Origin: Rhynchonema sp. JSB1_4
Taxonomy: Eukaryota > Nematoda > Chromadorea > Monhysterida > Xyalidae
Reading direction: 5' to 3'
Assembly (NCBI GenBank): GCA_030248065.1
Contig: JASAMV010005349.1
Location: forward strand, 62,001-126,000
DNA length: 64,000 bases
Below the pieces are notes generated by a model, which ran no database searches, was not told the DNA's origin, and saw nothing but the letters and a program-made list of their open reading frames with translations. The number at the start of each line of letters is the position of its first letter. The first letter of the stretch is position 1. Made by a program: the position numbers and the translations under genes. Below are positions 23,018-33,742 of the stretch, in pieces.

Positions 23018-23829
23018 CAGTGTAGTTCCTGGGGGGGAGGGGGGTCCCCCCCTAAGCTCCTGAGGCACACTAACCGCCGCGACGCGACCAAGGTACACTA
23101 GTAAACTAACCGCCGCGCCAGGTACACTAACCGCCTCAATTTTTGCCTAAAATAGGCAATTTTAGGCCTAAAATGGGCATTTTTAGGCCTAAAATGGGTG
23201 CAGAGGTGGAAATCGGGCCGGGTTACCTAGGCCCGGCCCGGCCCGACGAGGTCCGGGGGTCGGCCCGGCCCGGCCCGACCGTTCGGGCCGGGAAGTCCGG
23301 CCCGGCCCGGCCCGACCTGGAAAAAAGTCGGCCCGGCCCGATTTTTTCGGCCCGACTTTTTCTGATGACATTTTGAAGCAATTTTGTGGTGCAAAAATTA
23401 CTGTTTTTTTTGTTTAAAAATACCTGATAATCATGGAAGTCGGTACTGATTTGCAGAATCGTGAGAAATTTTGGCAAATTTAGCCTAAAAATCACGATTT
23501 TTATTGAAATTCGATGATGTCGGGCCTTTTCGGGCCGGCCACCCCGGCCCGGCCCGGCCCGACATTCCGGAAAGTCGGCCCGGCCCGGCCCGACCGTTCG
23601 GGCCGGCCCGATTCCCACCTCTGAATGGGTGATTTTTTGGTCGATGTTGTCAAAAATCGCCAAAATAAAATACCCTTTTTATGGAGAATTTTTTCCAAAA
23701 ATGGCCAAAAATCGCTCAAATTTTGGGGCTACCTCAAGAAGTGACTTTTTCCTGGATTTGGGTCTTCCCCCCCTTCCCCCCAAGGTAGGTACACTAACCG
23801 CCGCGCCGGACCAGGAACTAGGGACACTG
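23018..23829. mobile_element. hAT-like element, family B copy 3 (interrupted)
   Basis: It begins CAGTGTAGTTCCTGGGG and ends ACCAGGAACTAGGGACACTG. The target duplication is GCGTCAAG (23010-23017 and 23830-23837). It is interrupted by the family C element at 23201-23623. A separate family B end lies just upstream at about 22930-22955. Confidence 0.75.
23201..23623. mobile_element. hAT-like element, family C copy 1 (GGCCC arrays)
   Basis: Ends are CAGAGGTGGAAATCGGGCC and GGCCCGATTCCCACCTCTG. The target duplication is AATGGGTG (23193-23200 and 23624-23631). Both ends carry GGCCCGGCCCGGCCCGA arrays. The AT-rich centre includes ACCTGATAATCATGGAAGTC. It sits inside family B copy 3. Confidence 0.85.
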
Positions 23830-23858
23830 GCGTCAAGCAGGCCAGACCGGGCCGGGAC

Positions 23859-24319
23859 CAGAGGTGGGAATCGGGCCGGCCCGGGCCGGGCCGAGGTTTC
23901 CGGCCCACGGTCGGGCCGGGCCGGGCCGGGCCGACTTTCCGGATGTCGGGCCGGGCCGGGCCGGGGTGGCCGGCCCGAAAAGGCCCGACATGATCCAATT
24001 CCAATAAAAAATCGTGATTTTTTAGGCTAAATTTGCCAAAATTTCTCTCGATTCTGCAAATTAGTACCGACTTCCATGATTATCAGGTATTTTTAAACAA
24101 AAAACTGTAATTTTTGCACCAAAAAATTGCTTCAAAATATCATCAGAAAAAAACTCGGGCCGAAAAAATCGGGCCGGGCCGGGCCGACTTTTTTCCAAGT
24201 CGGGCCGGGCCGGGCCGGACTTCCAGGCCCGAACTGTCGGGCCGGGCCGGGCCGGGCCGACCCCCGGACCTCGTCGGGCCGGGCCGGGCCGAGGTAACCC
24301 GGCCCGATTCCCACCTCTG
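23859..24319. mobile_element. hAT-like element, family C copy 2
   Basis: It is an inverted copy of the element at 23201-23623, with ends CAGAGGTGGGAATCGGGCC. The target duplication is GCCGGGAC (23851-23858 and 24320-24327). Confidence 0.85.
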
Positions 24320-24410
24320 GCCGGGACTTTTGGCTTGGCCCGGCCCGAATTGCTGAAATTTCAGGACCAACAATCTCCAAAAAATCGCGCTTCGCGCAGA
24401 GTATATGAAC

Positions 24411-25258
24411 CAGAGGTCGCAATCGGGCCGGCCCGACCTCGGGCCGGGCCGGGCCGGGCCGGGCCGCGATTTTGGGCTTTTGGGTCGGGCCGGGCCGGGC
24501 CGGAGATTTGGAGGGTCGGGCCGGGCCGGGCCGGGCACCCCGGCCCGAAGCTTCTGAAGTGACTTATTTTACTGAAAATGTAGGGATTTTTTTGTCAAAA
24601 ATACTAAAATTTCTGACGGATTCGGCAAGTAAGTGATCAGTATTGTCTCTATCTGACGACCATTTCATGGAAAACAATGTATTTTCAACCAGTGGTGTGG
24701 CTACCCAGGCGGGGCGGCAACCTACAGTACCACCAAAAATGTGGGACGGCAACCTACCTACTGTACCGGCCGGGCTAAGGGGGAACAAAATTTTTTCGGT
24801 CGAAATTTTGAAGAAAATGTGCTCTAAAACCCTAATTTCGCGCGTAGCGCGGCGATTTATCGCCAATTTGGAGTGAAAAGTACCGATTTTATATACCATT
24901 TTGAGCCAAAAATCGCAACTTACTGTACTAGCCGCCGGGCGGCACCTACATAGTGTACCAGGATGGAGCGCAACCTACCTACCTACTGAACCTAGGGGGT
25001 ACCCCCAACCCCTGCAACACCGTTGTTTTCAACCAAAAAATAGGTTCAAAAAAATCGCAAAAATTATGACAAAAATTGGGTTAAAATCTGAGCCAAAAAA
25101 TCGGGCCGGGCCGGCCGCCGGGCCGGAGATTTGGGGGTTCGGGCCGGGCCGGGCCGGAGGTTTGGGGGACGGGCGGGCCGGGCCGGGCCGGCCGGGCCGG
25201 AGATTTGGGGGCTCGGGCCGGGCCGGGCCGGCCAAACCCGGCCCGATTGCGACCTCTG
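24411..25258. mobile_element. hAT-like element, family C variant with nested element
   Basis: Ends are CAGAGGTCGCAATCGGGCC and GGCCCGATTGCGACCTCTG. Near-perfect target copies are ATATGAAC and ATATGCAC. It carries GGGCCGGGCCGG arrays. It is interrupted by the element at 24690-25025. A further GGGCC-array remnant follows at about 25365-25460. Confidence 0.7.
24690..25025. mobile_element. hAT-like element, family N copy 1
   Basis: It begins CAGTGGTGTGGCTACCC and ends CCTGCAACACCGTTG. The target duplication is TTTTCAAC (24682-24689 and 25026-25033). Subterminal motifs are GGCGGCAACCTACTGTACC type, with a GCGCGTAGCGCG centre. Confidence 0.75.
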
Positions 25259-25633
25259 ATATGCACATGTTTTGTGCGACCCGAATCACAAAAACGTAAA
25301 CATGCTTCCCCAAGGAAATTTTGCAAATTTTGGCTTTTTTGGACGATTTTTTCCTTTGACCTCAAGATCGGGCCGGGCCGGGCCGCGATTTTGGACTTTT
25401 AAATCGGGCCGGGCCGGGCCGGAGTTTTGGTCAGTCGGGCCGGGCTGGGCCGCGATCCTGATCTCTGATTCCTGCCCAATCCCTCCCTATCCCTAATCTC
25501 TGCCTAGATTTCTTTCTTTCTGCTCCTCAAAAGAAAGGGCCGAACGTTTCTTTTGCTGATTCGCTGATTGGTCAGCCAATCGAGCGGGAAGAAGGGGATT
25601 TTCAAAACCACTGCTTCTCCATCATCCCCCAAC

Positions 25634-26133
25634 CAGGGTTGGGCAAAAAACGTTTTTTTTTCAAAAAATCGTTTTTTTTCAAGAAAACGTTTTTTTTAAA
25701 ACGCCCAGATGACCAAAATATGCCCCAAAAAAATTGGAAAACGCTCATGTTGGGAAGAAAACGTGGTTAAATGAAGTCATTCTATGTGTTCTGAGGCAAA
25801 ATAAACAGGTTTCAACCCTTTTCTAGCGAGTTGCTAAGATCCCATATCAGACCCGCATCGTGGGACCAACTTTGGCCGGGGTCATCACTGAAAGTCAAAC
25901 TCCGTATATCGACGTATCTCGACAAAGTAAAAATTGGTCGAAAATTTTTTGAAAAAAATGGGACAAAAAATTGATTTTCCTTGATAATCAGGGTACTTTC
26001 CCTGAAACAATCAGGGAAAATCAAGGAAATTCAGGATTTAAAAAAAACGAAAAACGACCCAGGCGTTTTTTTTTTAAAAAAAACGTCGTTTTTTTTTAAG
26101 AAAAAACGCCGTCGTTTTTTTTGCCCAACCCTG
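25634..26133. mobile_element. hAT-like element, family H (AAAACGTTTTTT arrays)
   Basis: The canonical hAT terminal sequence CAGGGTTGGGCAAAAAACG is matched at the far end by TTTTTTTTGCCCAACCCTG. The target duplication CCCCCAAC lies at 25626-25633 and 26134-26141. Both ends carry AAAACG-T(n) arrays around a unique centre. Confidence 0.85.
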
Positions 26134-26333
26134 CCCCCAACCCCCACCAAATAGAAGGGGGGCTCTATTAATTCACTGACCCGAATCTGAAAAATCGTTC
26201 CCAGAAATACCCCCAAAAACCCCCCAAAAAGGGGTTTGAAAGGATGTTTTTTTGCTTGTGATCGCATTTATTCGTGTCTATTCGGCAATAAGAGGCGTAT
26301 TATGGGCTCTAATCTAAACGAACAACAAACGTA

Positions 26334-26661
26334 TAGTCCGTCCACCAGCTCATGGCACTTTGTGTTGCTGCTGGCCGACTTGTTCCCTTCCTCCACGTTC
26401 TAATGAAAGAGAAATTGAGTTTCCGAAAAAAAATTATTTTTGCTCCTAAATTGTTGTCTTTATGAAATCGACATGTTTTATAGATTTTAATTTCATTAAA
26501 TTATAAATTTTATAGAATTCAATCGTTTTCTCCACATTTTATTATTTTTTGTGTCTTTTTGCAAAATCGCCCACACTCAATTTCTCTTTCATTAGAACGT
26601 GGAGGAAGGGACCAAACCAGCCAGCAGCAACACAAAGTGCCATGAGCTGGTGGACGGACTA
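26334..26661. mobile_element. Tc1/mariner-type MITE, 328 bp, copy 1
   Basis: Terminal inverted repeats of about 75 bp start TAGTCCGTCCACCAGCTCAT. The element is bounded by TA dinucleotides on both sides. The centre is AT-rich and non-coding. It has exactly the same length as the copy at 52887-53214. Confidence 0.8.
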
Positions 26662-26689
26662 TATGTACCTGTGCACCACTATGAAGCCT

Positions 26690-26830
26690 TAATACACTAC
26701 TGTATAGGGGATGTTACTTAGGGGTGCTCTATTCCGGGGGGCTCTATTAATTCACTGGCCCGTTTTTGGGAGGCTGTATTACGGGGGGCTCTATTCCGGG
26801 GGGGCTGTATTTAGGTTTTTCCTGGGAAGG
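26690..26830. repeat. GGGGGGCTCTATTCC repeat fragment (family G)
   Basis: Several GGGGGGCTCTATT units occur here. Related units lie at 26155-26185, 30335-30400 and, in changed form, 46205-46260. A segment matching the family E centre follows (26830-26990). Element ends are not clear. Confidence 0.4.
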
Positions 26831-27010
26831 GGAACAAAAATTCCCGAGATATTTTCCAAGGTTGCGAGAGGATGTTGTCAAAACCTATGTAAATCGGCAC
26901 TAAACAGTTCAAAATGAGCACTTTTTAATCTCCAACTGCATTTTTAGCCTGTTTCAGGCCATTTCCCGACGAAATTTTCGCCAAAATAGGCGTTTATACC
27001 GCTAAATCGC

Positions 27011-27163
27011 ATGGACGTGAGCATCTGCTTCTCGGACGAAAACCAAGTCATGTTTAGTTTGTACGACAAAACCGAAGACTTCAACTTCAAAGTCGAGAAG
27101 TATAGTTTTGCTGACAGCAATATGCATCGTTCAGTTGGATATGGGGTGCTTACCGCCCAGGTG
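27011..27163 (+). pseudogene. Reverse-transcriptase-like fragment
   Basis: The frame reads FSLYDKTEDFNFKVEKYSF and HRSVGYGVLTAQV. It resembles the conserved (F/I)SLYDKRDDFxFKV...YGVYISQLVR segment near the C-terminal side of some metazoan retroelement reverse transcriptases. It is truncated on both sides. Assignment is from motif memory. Confidence 0.45.
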
Positions 27164-27394
27164 CGCAGGTCGTGCCGGGAAGACTCATTATAAATAAAAC
27201 GGATTAACCGGATTAAACGGATTTTTGCGTGCTGGGGGAAGACTCATTATTTCTTTGAAAATAAAACGGATTAAACGGAATCCAGCTGGAACTTGGTCCT
27301 GTAACCAATGTTTGGGCTCAGGCTTGAGCTCAGGCTTAGGCTTAGGCTTACGCACACGTTTAGGCAATGTTGGCTTCAGTCTTGGCTCAGGCGT

Positions 27395-27748
27395 TATATT
27401 AGGGTCAGTCAAGCGTTTCAAACAGACATTTCTATTTACGACAAAACCAGAGATTTTGATTTCGAAGTAATCAAATATTCTGATCCGTTGAGTGCCGTGC
27501 ATTCTAATGTTGTGTATAATACCTTCTATTCGCAGGCACTACGATTTTTGCGTGTTTGCACTAAATTCCACGATTTCAAACATAACATTAAATTAACTAT
27601 CACCGCATTACGTCTTAAAAATGTCTGTGATAAGGACATATTAATGGTGCTTATTAAGCTGTTCGAACGCAATGCTATCCTGTTCACCAGATATGGGCTC
27701 TATGATCGAAAAGATTTTGCTCACTGCATTAGCTCTGATTTTTTATAG
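27395..27748 (+). pseudogene. Second reverse-transcriptase-like fragment
   Basis: The frame includes ISIYDKTRDFDFEVIKYSD, YNTFYSQALRFLRVCTKFHD and LTITALRLKNVCDKDILMVL. These match the same C-terminal reverse-transcriptase region as the fragment at 27011, extending further toward the C terminus. The protein ends at a stop shortly after. A decayed non-LTR or related retroelement is inferred. Confidence 0.5.
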
Positions 27749-27913
27749 ATGTCCTACAGTCTGTTGCTTTGAATTTCGGTTTATTATGTTTATTTCCCCC
27801 TGCTTTGGTCCCTCTCTTTGTCCCTGTTTTAGTTCATTTTTTGGAAATTTTTTAGACATCAATCCAGCCTGCCAGTAATATTCATCAACAATTAATTTCC
27901 TTTGAAATCGATA

Positions 27914-28009
27914 ATGCCTGGACATGTTCGGCAACGCGGCAATAAACGAAGACGCGATGACGATGGTCACTCTGGTTCGTCTTCAGGATCTGGCTCGGAT
28001 TCCGATACC
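27914..28009 (+). CDS. Possible first exon of a basic, Ser/Asp-rich protein
   Basis: ATG at 27914 opens a 32-codon frame (MPGHVRQRGNKRRRDDDGHS, then a GSSSGSGSDSDT run) that meets a donor ACC|GTGAGT. Strong composition bias suggests real coding, but no second exon could be joined. It follows the reverse-transcriptase fragment head to tail, so it may be the start of a retroelement ORF1 or a captured host exon. Confidence 0.3.
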
Positions 28010-28201
28010 GTGAGTTTTTTATTTTTCGTTTTTATTTCTGTTTTGGATCGCATTCTATGTTTTTTGCTCCGCCATTCACGTATTTACACATGTTATTTTA
28101 TGTATTTTCCTGCTCTCATCGCGCTTGTTTTTATCTTCAGCCTCAGTTTTTGCCTTCGGTTTTTTAAATTTTACCTTTTTTTTGCCCCAGTTAGTTGCAG
28201 G

Positions 28202-28274
28202 TAGAACAGCAGGATGTACTGAAGACCCGCCTGGGTGTACTTTTTTAAGTACAGGCCTAACTGCTGTTCTAAAT
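28202..28274. repeat. Small hairpin repeat
   Basis: AGAACAGCAG at the left pairs with CTGCTGTTCT at the right across about 70 bp, with an inner GTACTT/AAGTAC pair. Confidence 0.5.
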
Positions 28275-29255
28275 CGGTGCTTGTCTACATTCATGGCCGA
28301 AACAAGACAGCCATTTATCTAGCTATTATTAATTTCTTCTTTCGTTAATTCAATTTCTAATTTTCCTAGTCTAGAAAATGGTTGTAAAAGCCGATTCTCT
28401 AGGAACTCGTTTTTTTCTCTGCTTTTTATGGGGCTAGGTTGTTAATTTATTTAGTATTTTGCAAAAAAAGTTTTTATTTTTGCGCAATTTTTTAAATCTG
28501 CTCTTGCTCGCTTTTTTGCCTTCATTTATTTCTCTGTTTTTTCCTTTTCATTGCTGCCTTCATCAAGCTCTCACTTTTTATAGTGTCTTCTACTAATAGA
28601 TAATATTAATCTGTCACAACTTTCCATTTTTATAATTAGGCTTAGGCTGAATACACGCCGGGCACATACAACATGCATAATGAGTCTTCCTGGGAAACGG
28701 CCCTGGGGGGAAAACTCATTACGGGGATTCCGTTTAATCCGTTTTATTTTCAAAGAAATAATGAGTCTTCCCGCCAGAGCCTCTGCAGGATAAACTGATT
28801 ACAATAGTAATGAGTCTTCCATCAACCGCGCAGGTTTCACACACTTGTGAACACGAGACTTGAGTTTATTAAAGCCACTCGGACTCTAATTTCTCGTATG
28901 AAAGAGAAAGTTTTGAGAAGAAAGGCTGATTGCTTTGCTGTTCAGAATTTTCGAAAATAAACCTCAAATTCCAGAAAAATTTGGTTCGACAACAAAAGTA
29001 CAATCGATTAAATTAATGCTCAATATTTTTAGCCGATTCAACGTCTTCAAATTCGCAGATCAATAAAGGGTAATAAATCAGAGGTGGGAATCGGGCCGGA
29101 TTATGGGTGGGCACAATACAATACCCAATAGAATACCCAATAGCCAATACCAATACCACCCAATACCAATACCAATACCAGTGTTTGGTATTGGTATTGG
29201 GTCTAATTCTGGTATTGGGTATTGGTATTGAAGCAGGCCTGGTATTGGTATTGGG

Positions 29256-30857
29256 TAGGCCTGGGCACAATACCACTTTTGACACCCAATACCAATACCG
29301 GCCCTGTACCAATACCCAATACCCAATACCAATACCAAATTGGTGACCCAATACCAATACCCAATACCAATACCGGGTAAGACCCAATACCAATACCAAT
29401 ACCCAATACCAGATCAATACTACTGAAGTGCCTGGTATTGGGTTGGTATTGGTATTGAGTATTGGGTTGGTATTGGTATTGGGTATTGGTCTTAGTATTG
29501 GTTTGGTATTGGGTTTTTGGCCTGGTATTGGGTTGGTATTGGGTTTGGTATTGGTTTGATATTGGGTTTTGAGTCAGGTATTGGGTTTGGTATTGTGGTT
29601 TGGTATTGGGTTTTTCTGGATTAGTATTGGATATTGGTTTTGACCCAATACCTGGGCAAACCCAATACCAATACCAGGCAATACCCAATACCAATACCAG
29701 GCCAGCTTCAATACCAATACCCAATACCCAATACCAGAATCAGACCCAATACCAATACCAAACACTGGTATTGGTATTGGTATTGGGGGCGCTCGTTTAG
29801 AACATTCTGCCCTAGCATTTTTTCCAAAATTTTACGGCAGAATATTCTACATTCTGCCGTAACTAGTATAGAATGTTCTGCCGACAATAATGTATGTTTA
29901 TACACGTGATGGCCCCTTAGGTTGGGTGACAGTTCGATGCATTCGCACAAACCTGATTTTTTCGCTGGCATACTATTCTAAACTAGATCACAAGTTACGT
30001 TTAGAATATTCTGCCATCGGCATACTATTCTAAACTGGGACATAGGTTACGTTTAGAACATTCTGCCGAACCTCTTGACACGTTTAGAATATTCTGCCGT
30101 CGGCATACTGTTCTAAACTAGATTAAAACCTACATTTAGAATGTTCTGCCGAAACATATGATACGTTTAGATGGTTCTGCCGAAAATATGAACCCTTCAC
30201 GACCCCAGAAATGACCAATGACCACATCTCTTCCTGGCTGGTGCCTAAGCCTAAGCCTAAACGCAAAGGAAGTCAGAGCCAAACACTTGATCGCTTCCCT
30301 TTCCGTTGCGTTTACCGTAAAAACATAAATAGAAGGGGGGCTCTATTAACTCACTGACCCCATTTTGGGGGGGCTCTATTCTGGAGGCCTCTATTAATTG
30401 TAGATGTAGAGATGTGGATTGTCGTTTCTGGAGCCGTGAATGGTGCATAATTTCGGCAGAATGATCTAAACGTACAATATGTTTCGGCAGAACATTCTAA
30501 ATGTAAGTTTAATCTAGTTTAGAACAGCATGCCGACGGCAGAATGTTCTAAACGAATCAACGATTCGGCAGAATGTTCTAAACGTTAGCTATGCCCTAGT
30601 TTAGAATAGTCTGCCGAGGGCAGAATATTCTAAATGTATGATAAAGCGGAGTTTTGTGTATTGAAGTGTCACAGAACCAAGCCCTCTGTATTACTATATG
30701 GACAAATTTTATTTTTATTTTTTCGGCAGAATATTCTATACTAGTTACGGCAGAATATTTTACGGCAGAATATAGAATATTCTGCCGTAAAATTTTGGAA
30801 AAAATGCCACGGTAGAATATTCTAAACGATTGGTATTGGGTATTGTGCCCACCCATA
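29256..30857. mobile_element. hAT-like element, family D inner copy
   Basis: Ends are TAGGCCTGGGCACAATACC and GTGCCCACCCATA. The target duplication is GTATTGGG (29248-29255 and 30858-30865). The inserted site is itself part of the outer D array. It contains the F block at 29794-30828. Confidence 0.8.
29794..30828. mobile_element. Family F element (TTTAGAATATTCTGCCG arrays)
   Basis: It begins CGTTTAGAACATTCTGCC and ends GGTAGAATATTCTAAACG. More than a dozen TTTAGAAYATTCTGCCG units occur in both orientations at the two ends. A family G stretch (CTCTATTAACTCACTGACCC) lies in the middle. Target duplications could not be set because the surrounding DNA is repetitive. Confidence 0.6.
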
Positions 30858-31444
30858 GTATTGGGTATTGGTATTGGGTTTGCCCAGGTATTGGGTCAAA
30901 ACCAATACCCAATACTAACCCAGAAAAACCCAATACCAAACCAATACCAAACCCAATACCTGACTCAAAACCCAATACCAAACCAATACCAAACCCAATA
31001 CCAACCCAATACCAGACCGAAAACCCAACACCAAACCAATGCTAAGACCAATACCCAATACCAATACCAACCCAATACCCAATACTCAATACCAATACCA
31101 ACCCAATACCAAACCCAATACCAGGCACTTCAGTAGTATTGATCTGGTATTGGGTATTGGTATTGGTATTGGGTCTCGCCCGGTATTGGTATTGGGTATT
31201 GGTATTGGGTCCCCAATTCGGTATTGGTATTGGGTATTGGTACAGGGCCGGTATTGGTATTGGGTATTTGGTATTGGGTGTCAAAAGTGGTATTGTGCCC
31301 AGGCCTAGGCCGGATTACCTCGGCCCGGCCCGGCCCGACGAGGTCCGGGGGTCGGCCCGGCCCGGCCCGACAGTTCGGGCCGGGAAGTCCGGCCCGGCCC
31401 GGCCCGATTTTTTCGGCCCGACTTTTTCTGATGATCTTTTGAAG

Positions 31445-32448
31445 CAGTGTAGTTCCTGGGGGCAGTGTAGTTCCTGGTCCGGCGCGGCGGTTAGTGTACC
31501 TACCCCTTTTTTCCGTGCGGCGGTTAGTGTACCTCCCTGGGGGGGAAGGGGGGGGGAAGACCCAAATTCAGGAAAAAGTCACTTTTTGAGGTAGAAAATT
31601 TGACCGATTTTTTGCCCTTTTTGAAAAAAATTCTCCATAAAAAGGGTATTTTGGCGACTTTTGACAACATTGACCTAAAAATCACCCATTTTAGGGCTAA
31701 AAATGCCCATTTTAGGCCTAAAATTGCCTATTTTGGGCAAAAATTGAGGCGGTTAGTGTACCTGGCGCGGCGGTTAGTGTACTAGTGTACCTTGGTCGCG
31801 GCGGTTAGTGTACCTTAGGGGGGGGACCCCCCCCCTCCCCCCCAGGAACTACACTGCCTGGGGGGAGGGGGGTCCCCCCCCTCGGGTACGTCTGTTCCCC
31901 CTCCATGGTACGCCTGCCCCACTGTTCCCCCTCCGGGTACGTCTGCTCCCCCAATTTTTTCCTAAAATTGGCAAATTTAGGCCTAAAATAGGCATTTTTA
32001 GGCCAAAAATAGGTAAACTTTAGGTGAAACCTCCAAAAAAACGCCAAAATACCCTTTTTATAGGGGATTTTTCGCAAAAGAAGGCAAAAATAGTCCAATT
32101 TTTCGACCTCAAAAAATGACTTTTTTGTACGTGTACGTCTGCTCCCCCAATTTTTACCTAAAATAGGCAAATTTTGGCCTAAAATAGGCATTTTTAGGCA
32201 TAAAATGAGTGGTTTTTAGGTCAATGTCGTCAAAAATCGCCAAAATACCCTTTTTATTGAGATTTTTTCCTAAAAGGGGCAAAAATAAGCCAAATTTTCG
32301 ACCTCAAAAAATGACTTTTCTCCAAATTTGGGTCCTCCCCCCTTCTTCCGGGTCCCTCCCCCCTTCCCCCCCAGGTGGGTACGTCCTGTTCCCCCTCCGA
32401 AAAAAAGGGGGTACCGCCTGTTCCCCCTCCGGACCAGGAACTACACTG
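31445..32448. mobile_element. hAT-like element, family B copy 4 (outer)
   Basis: Ends are CAGTGTAGTTCCTGG and CCAGGAACTACACTG. The target duplication is TTTTGAAG (31437-31444 and 32449-32456), within the centre of family C copy 4. It is interrupted by another B element at 31463-31856. Confidence 0.75.
31463..31856. mobile_element. hAT-like element, family B copy 5 (inner)
   Basis: It has CAGTGTAGTTCCTGG ends and target duplication CCTGGGGG (31455-31462 and 31857-31864). It inserted 18 bp inside the end of an outer B element. Subterminal motifs are GGCGGTTAGTGTACC. Confidence 0.75.
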
Positions 32449-32906
32449 TTTTGAAGCAATTTTTTGGTGCAAAAATTACTGTTTTTTGGTTTAGAAATAC
32501 CTGATAATCATGGAAGTCGGTACTAATTTGCAGAATCGCGAGAAATTTTGGCAAATTTAGCCTAAAAAATCACGATTTTTTCTTGAAATTGGATGATGTC
32601 GGGCCTTTTCGGGCCGGCCACCCCGGCCCGGCCCGACATTCCGAAAAGTCGGCCCGGCCCGGCCCGGCCCGACCGTTCGGGCCGGACACCTCGGCCCGAA
32701 CGTCGGGCCGGGCCGGCCCGATTCCCACCTCTGTAATAAATCTGATGACCATTAAAGTCATTAGGTTTCATCACTGGATGAGGGCCGGCCGCCGGCCTAG
32801 TGACTGCAACCGTAATTGCACGCCTGATTTCAGGCCCGAAACGTGCAATACATAAGTGTCAGTGTCCTGAGTAAAAAATCCATTTTATTTTTACTGCATG
32901 TCCCAG

Positions 32907-32995
32907 CAAAATTAGCCGAAAAAGAACGCGCCAAAAAACACCGTCCAAAATCAACGAGGAAAAAACACGACGTCTTCAAACACAACTGGTACTAA
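32907..32995 (+). CDS. Possible last exon of a Lys/Arg-rich protein
   Basis: After a pyrimidine-rich acceptor (TGTCCCAG) a frame reads KLAEKERAKKHRPKSTRKKH then DVFKHNWY and stops TAA. The composition resembles a nucleolar or ribosomal-type C terminus. A second frame is also open here, so the assignment is weak. Any upstream exon would lie across the transposon island. Confidence 0.25.
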
Positions 32996-33061
32996 AAGAA
33001 GCGCGACGAACGAAGCCCACAATCAGCATGTTGGGATCAGTTCCCTTGATTCATTTGGACC

Positions 33062-33181
33062 TCCATGGCCCATGGGTATCCTTAAGTACTGGAAACATAT
33101 TTGGAAAAAAACGGTTATTTTTTCCGGGAAAAAACGGTTTTTTTTCCAAAAATATATTTTGCGGAAAAATACGCAAGTATA
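33062..33181. repeat. Truncated family E element
   Basis: It holds CATGGGTATCCTTAAGTACT followed by AAACGGTTTTTTTCC units and ends ACGCAAGTATA. This equals the right part of the element at 37826-38239. It abuts the full copy at 33190 through a single CACTAACC. Confidence 0.6.
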
Positions 33182-33189
33182 CACTAACC

Positions 33190-33609
33190 TATACTTGCGT
33201 ATTTTTCCGCAAAATATATTTTTGAAAAAAAACCGTTTTTTTCGGAAAAAAACCGTTTTTTCCAAATATTTTTCCAGTACTTAAGGATACCCATGGTCCA
33301 AAAACGCCTATTTTGGAGAAAATTTCGTCGGGAAATGGCCTGAAACAGGCTAAAAATGCACTTGGAGATTAAAAAGTGCTCATTTTGAACTGTTTTGTAT
33401 CGATTTACATTGGTTTTGCATCATCATCCTCTCGCAACCTTGGAAAATATCTCGGAAATTTTTGGAAAAAAACCGTTTTTTTCCAAAAGTTGCCACTTGG
33501 AAAAATTTCCGGAAAAATAAAAACGTATTTTTCCGGGCCTCGGAAAAAAACGGTTTTTTTCGGTTTTTTTTCGAAAAAAAAAACGGTTTTTTTCCGGCCC
33601 GCAAGTATA
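33190..33609. mobile_element. hAT-like element, family E copy 1 (AAACCGTTTTTTCC arrays)
   Basis: Ends are TATACTTGCG and CGCAAGTATA. The target duplication is CACTAACC (33182-33189 and 33610-33617), itself a family B motif. Arrays of GGAAAAAAACGGTTTTTT lie at both ends. Confidence 0.75.
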
Positions 33610-33742
33610 CACTAACCGCCTCAATTTATCCCTAAAATGGGCATTTTCAGGCCTAAAATGGGCATTTTTAGGCCTAAAATGGGTGATTTTCAGGTCAATG
33701 ATGTCAAAAGTCGCCAAAATACCCTTTTTATGGAGATTTTTT

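Larger units (their letters stand above)
27236..28771. mobile_element. Possible composite element with GGAAGACTCATTA ends
   Basis: GGGAAGACTCATTATTTCTT and the next 25 bases at 27236-27285 are the reverse complement of 28728-28771. Enclosed are a second reverse-transcriptase-like fragment and a new protein start at 27914. Extra GGAAGACTCATTA copies lie outside at 27178, 28678 and 28810. Target duplications were not resolved. Confidence 0.4.
29102..31307. mobile_element. hAT-like element, family D outer copy (CCAATACC arrays)
   Basis: Ends are TATGGGTGGGCACAATAC and GTATTGTGCCCAGGCCTA. The target duplication is GGCCGGAT (29094-29101 and 31308-31315). Long GGTATTGGTATTGGG-type arrays lie at both ends. 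A second D element interrupts it at 29256-30857. Confidence 0.8.
29079..32733. mobile_element. hAT-like element, family C copy 4, host of a nested stack
   Basis: Ends are CAGAGGTGGGAATCGGGCC and CGGCCCGATTCCCACCTCTG. The target duplication is TAATAAAT (29071-29078 and 32734-32741). It is interrupted by the D elements (29102-31307) and by family B elements (31445-32448). Without its inserts it would be roughly 430 bp, like the other C copies. Confidence 0.8.

Noticed and set aside
23223..25400. Open frames rich in GPARPG and RAGPGR
   Set aside because: They arise from GGGCC arrays of the family C elements and have no start, domain or splice context.
29203..31308. Long open frames translating to QYQTQYQ or VLVLGIGIG repeats
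   Set aside because: They are translations of the CCAATACC arrays in transposons, open in several frames at once because the repeat lacks stops.
33023..33615. Phe/Lys-rich open frames
   Set aside because: These are translations of AAACCGTTTTTTCC arrays in family E elements.
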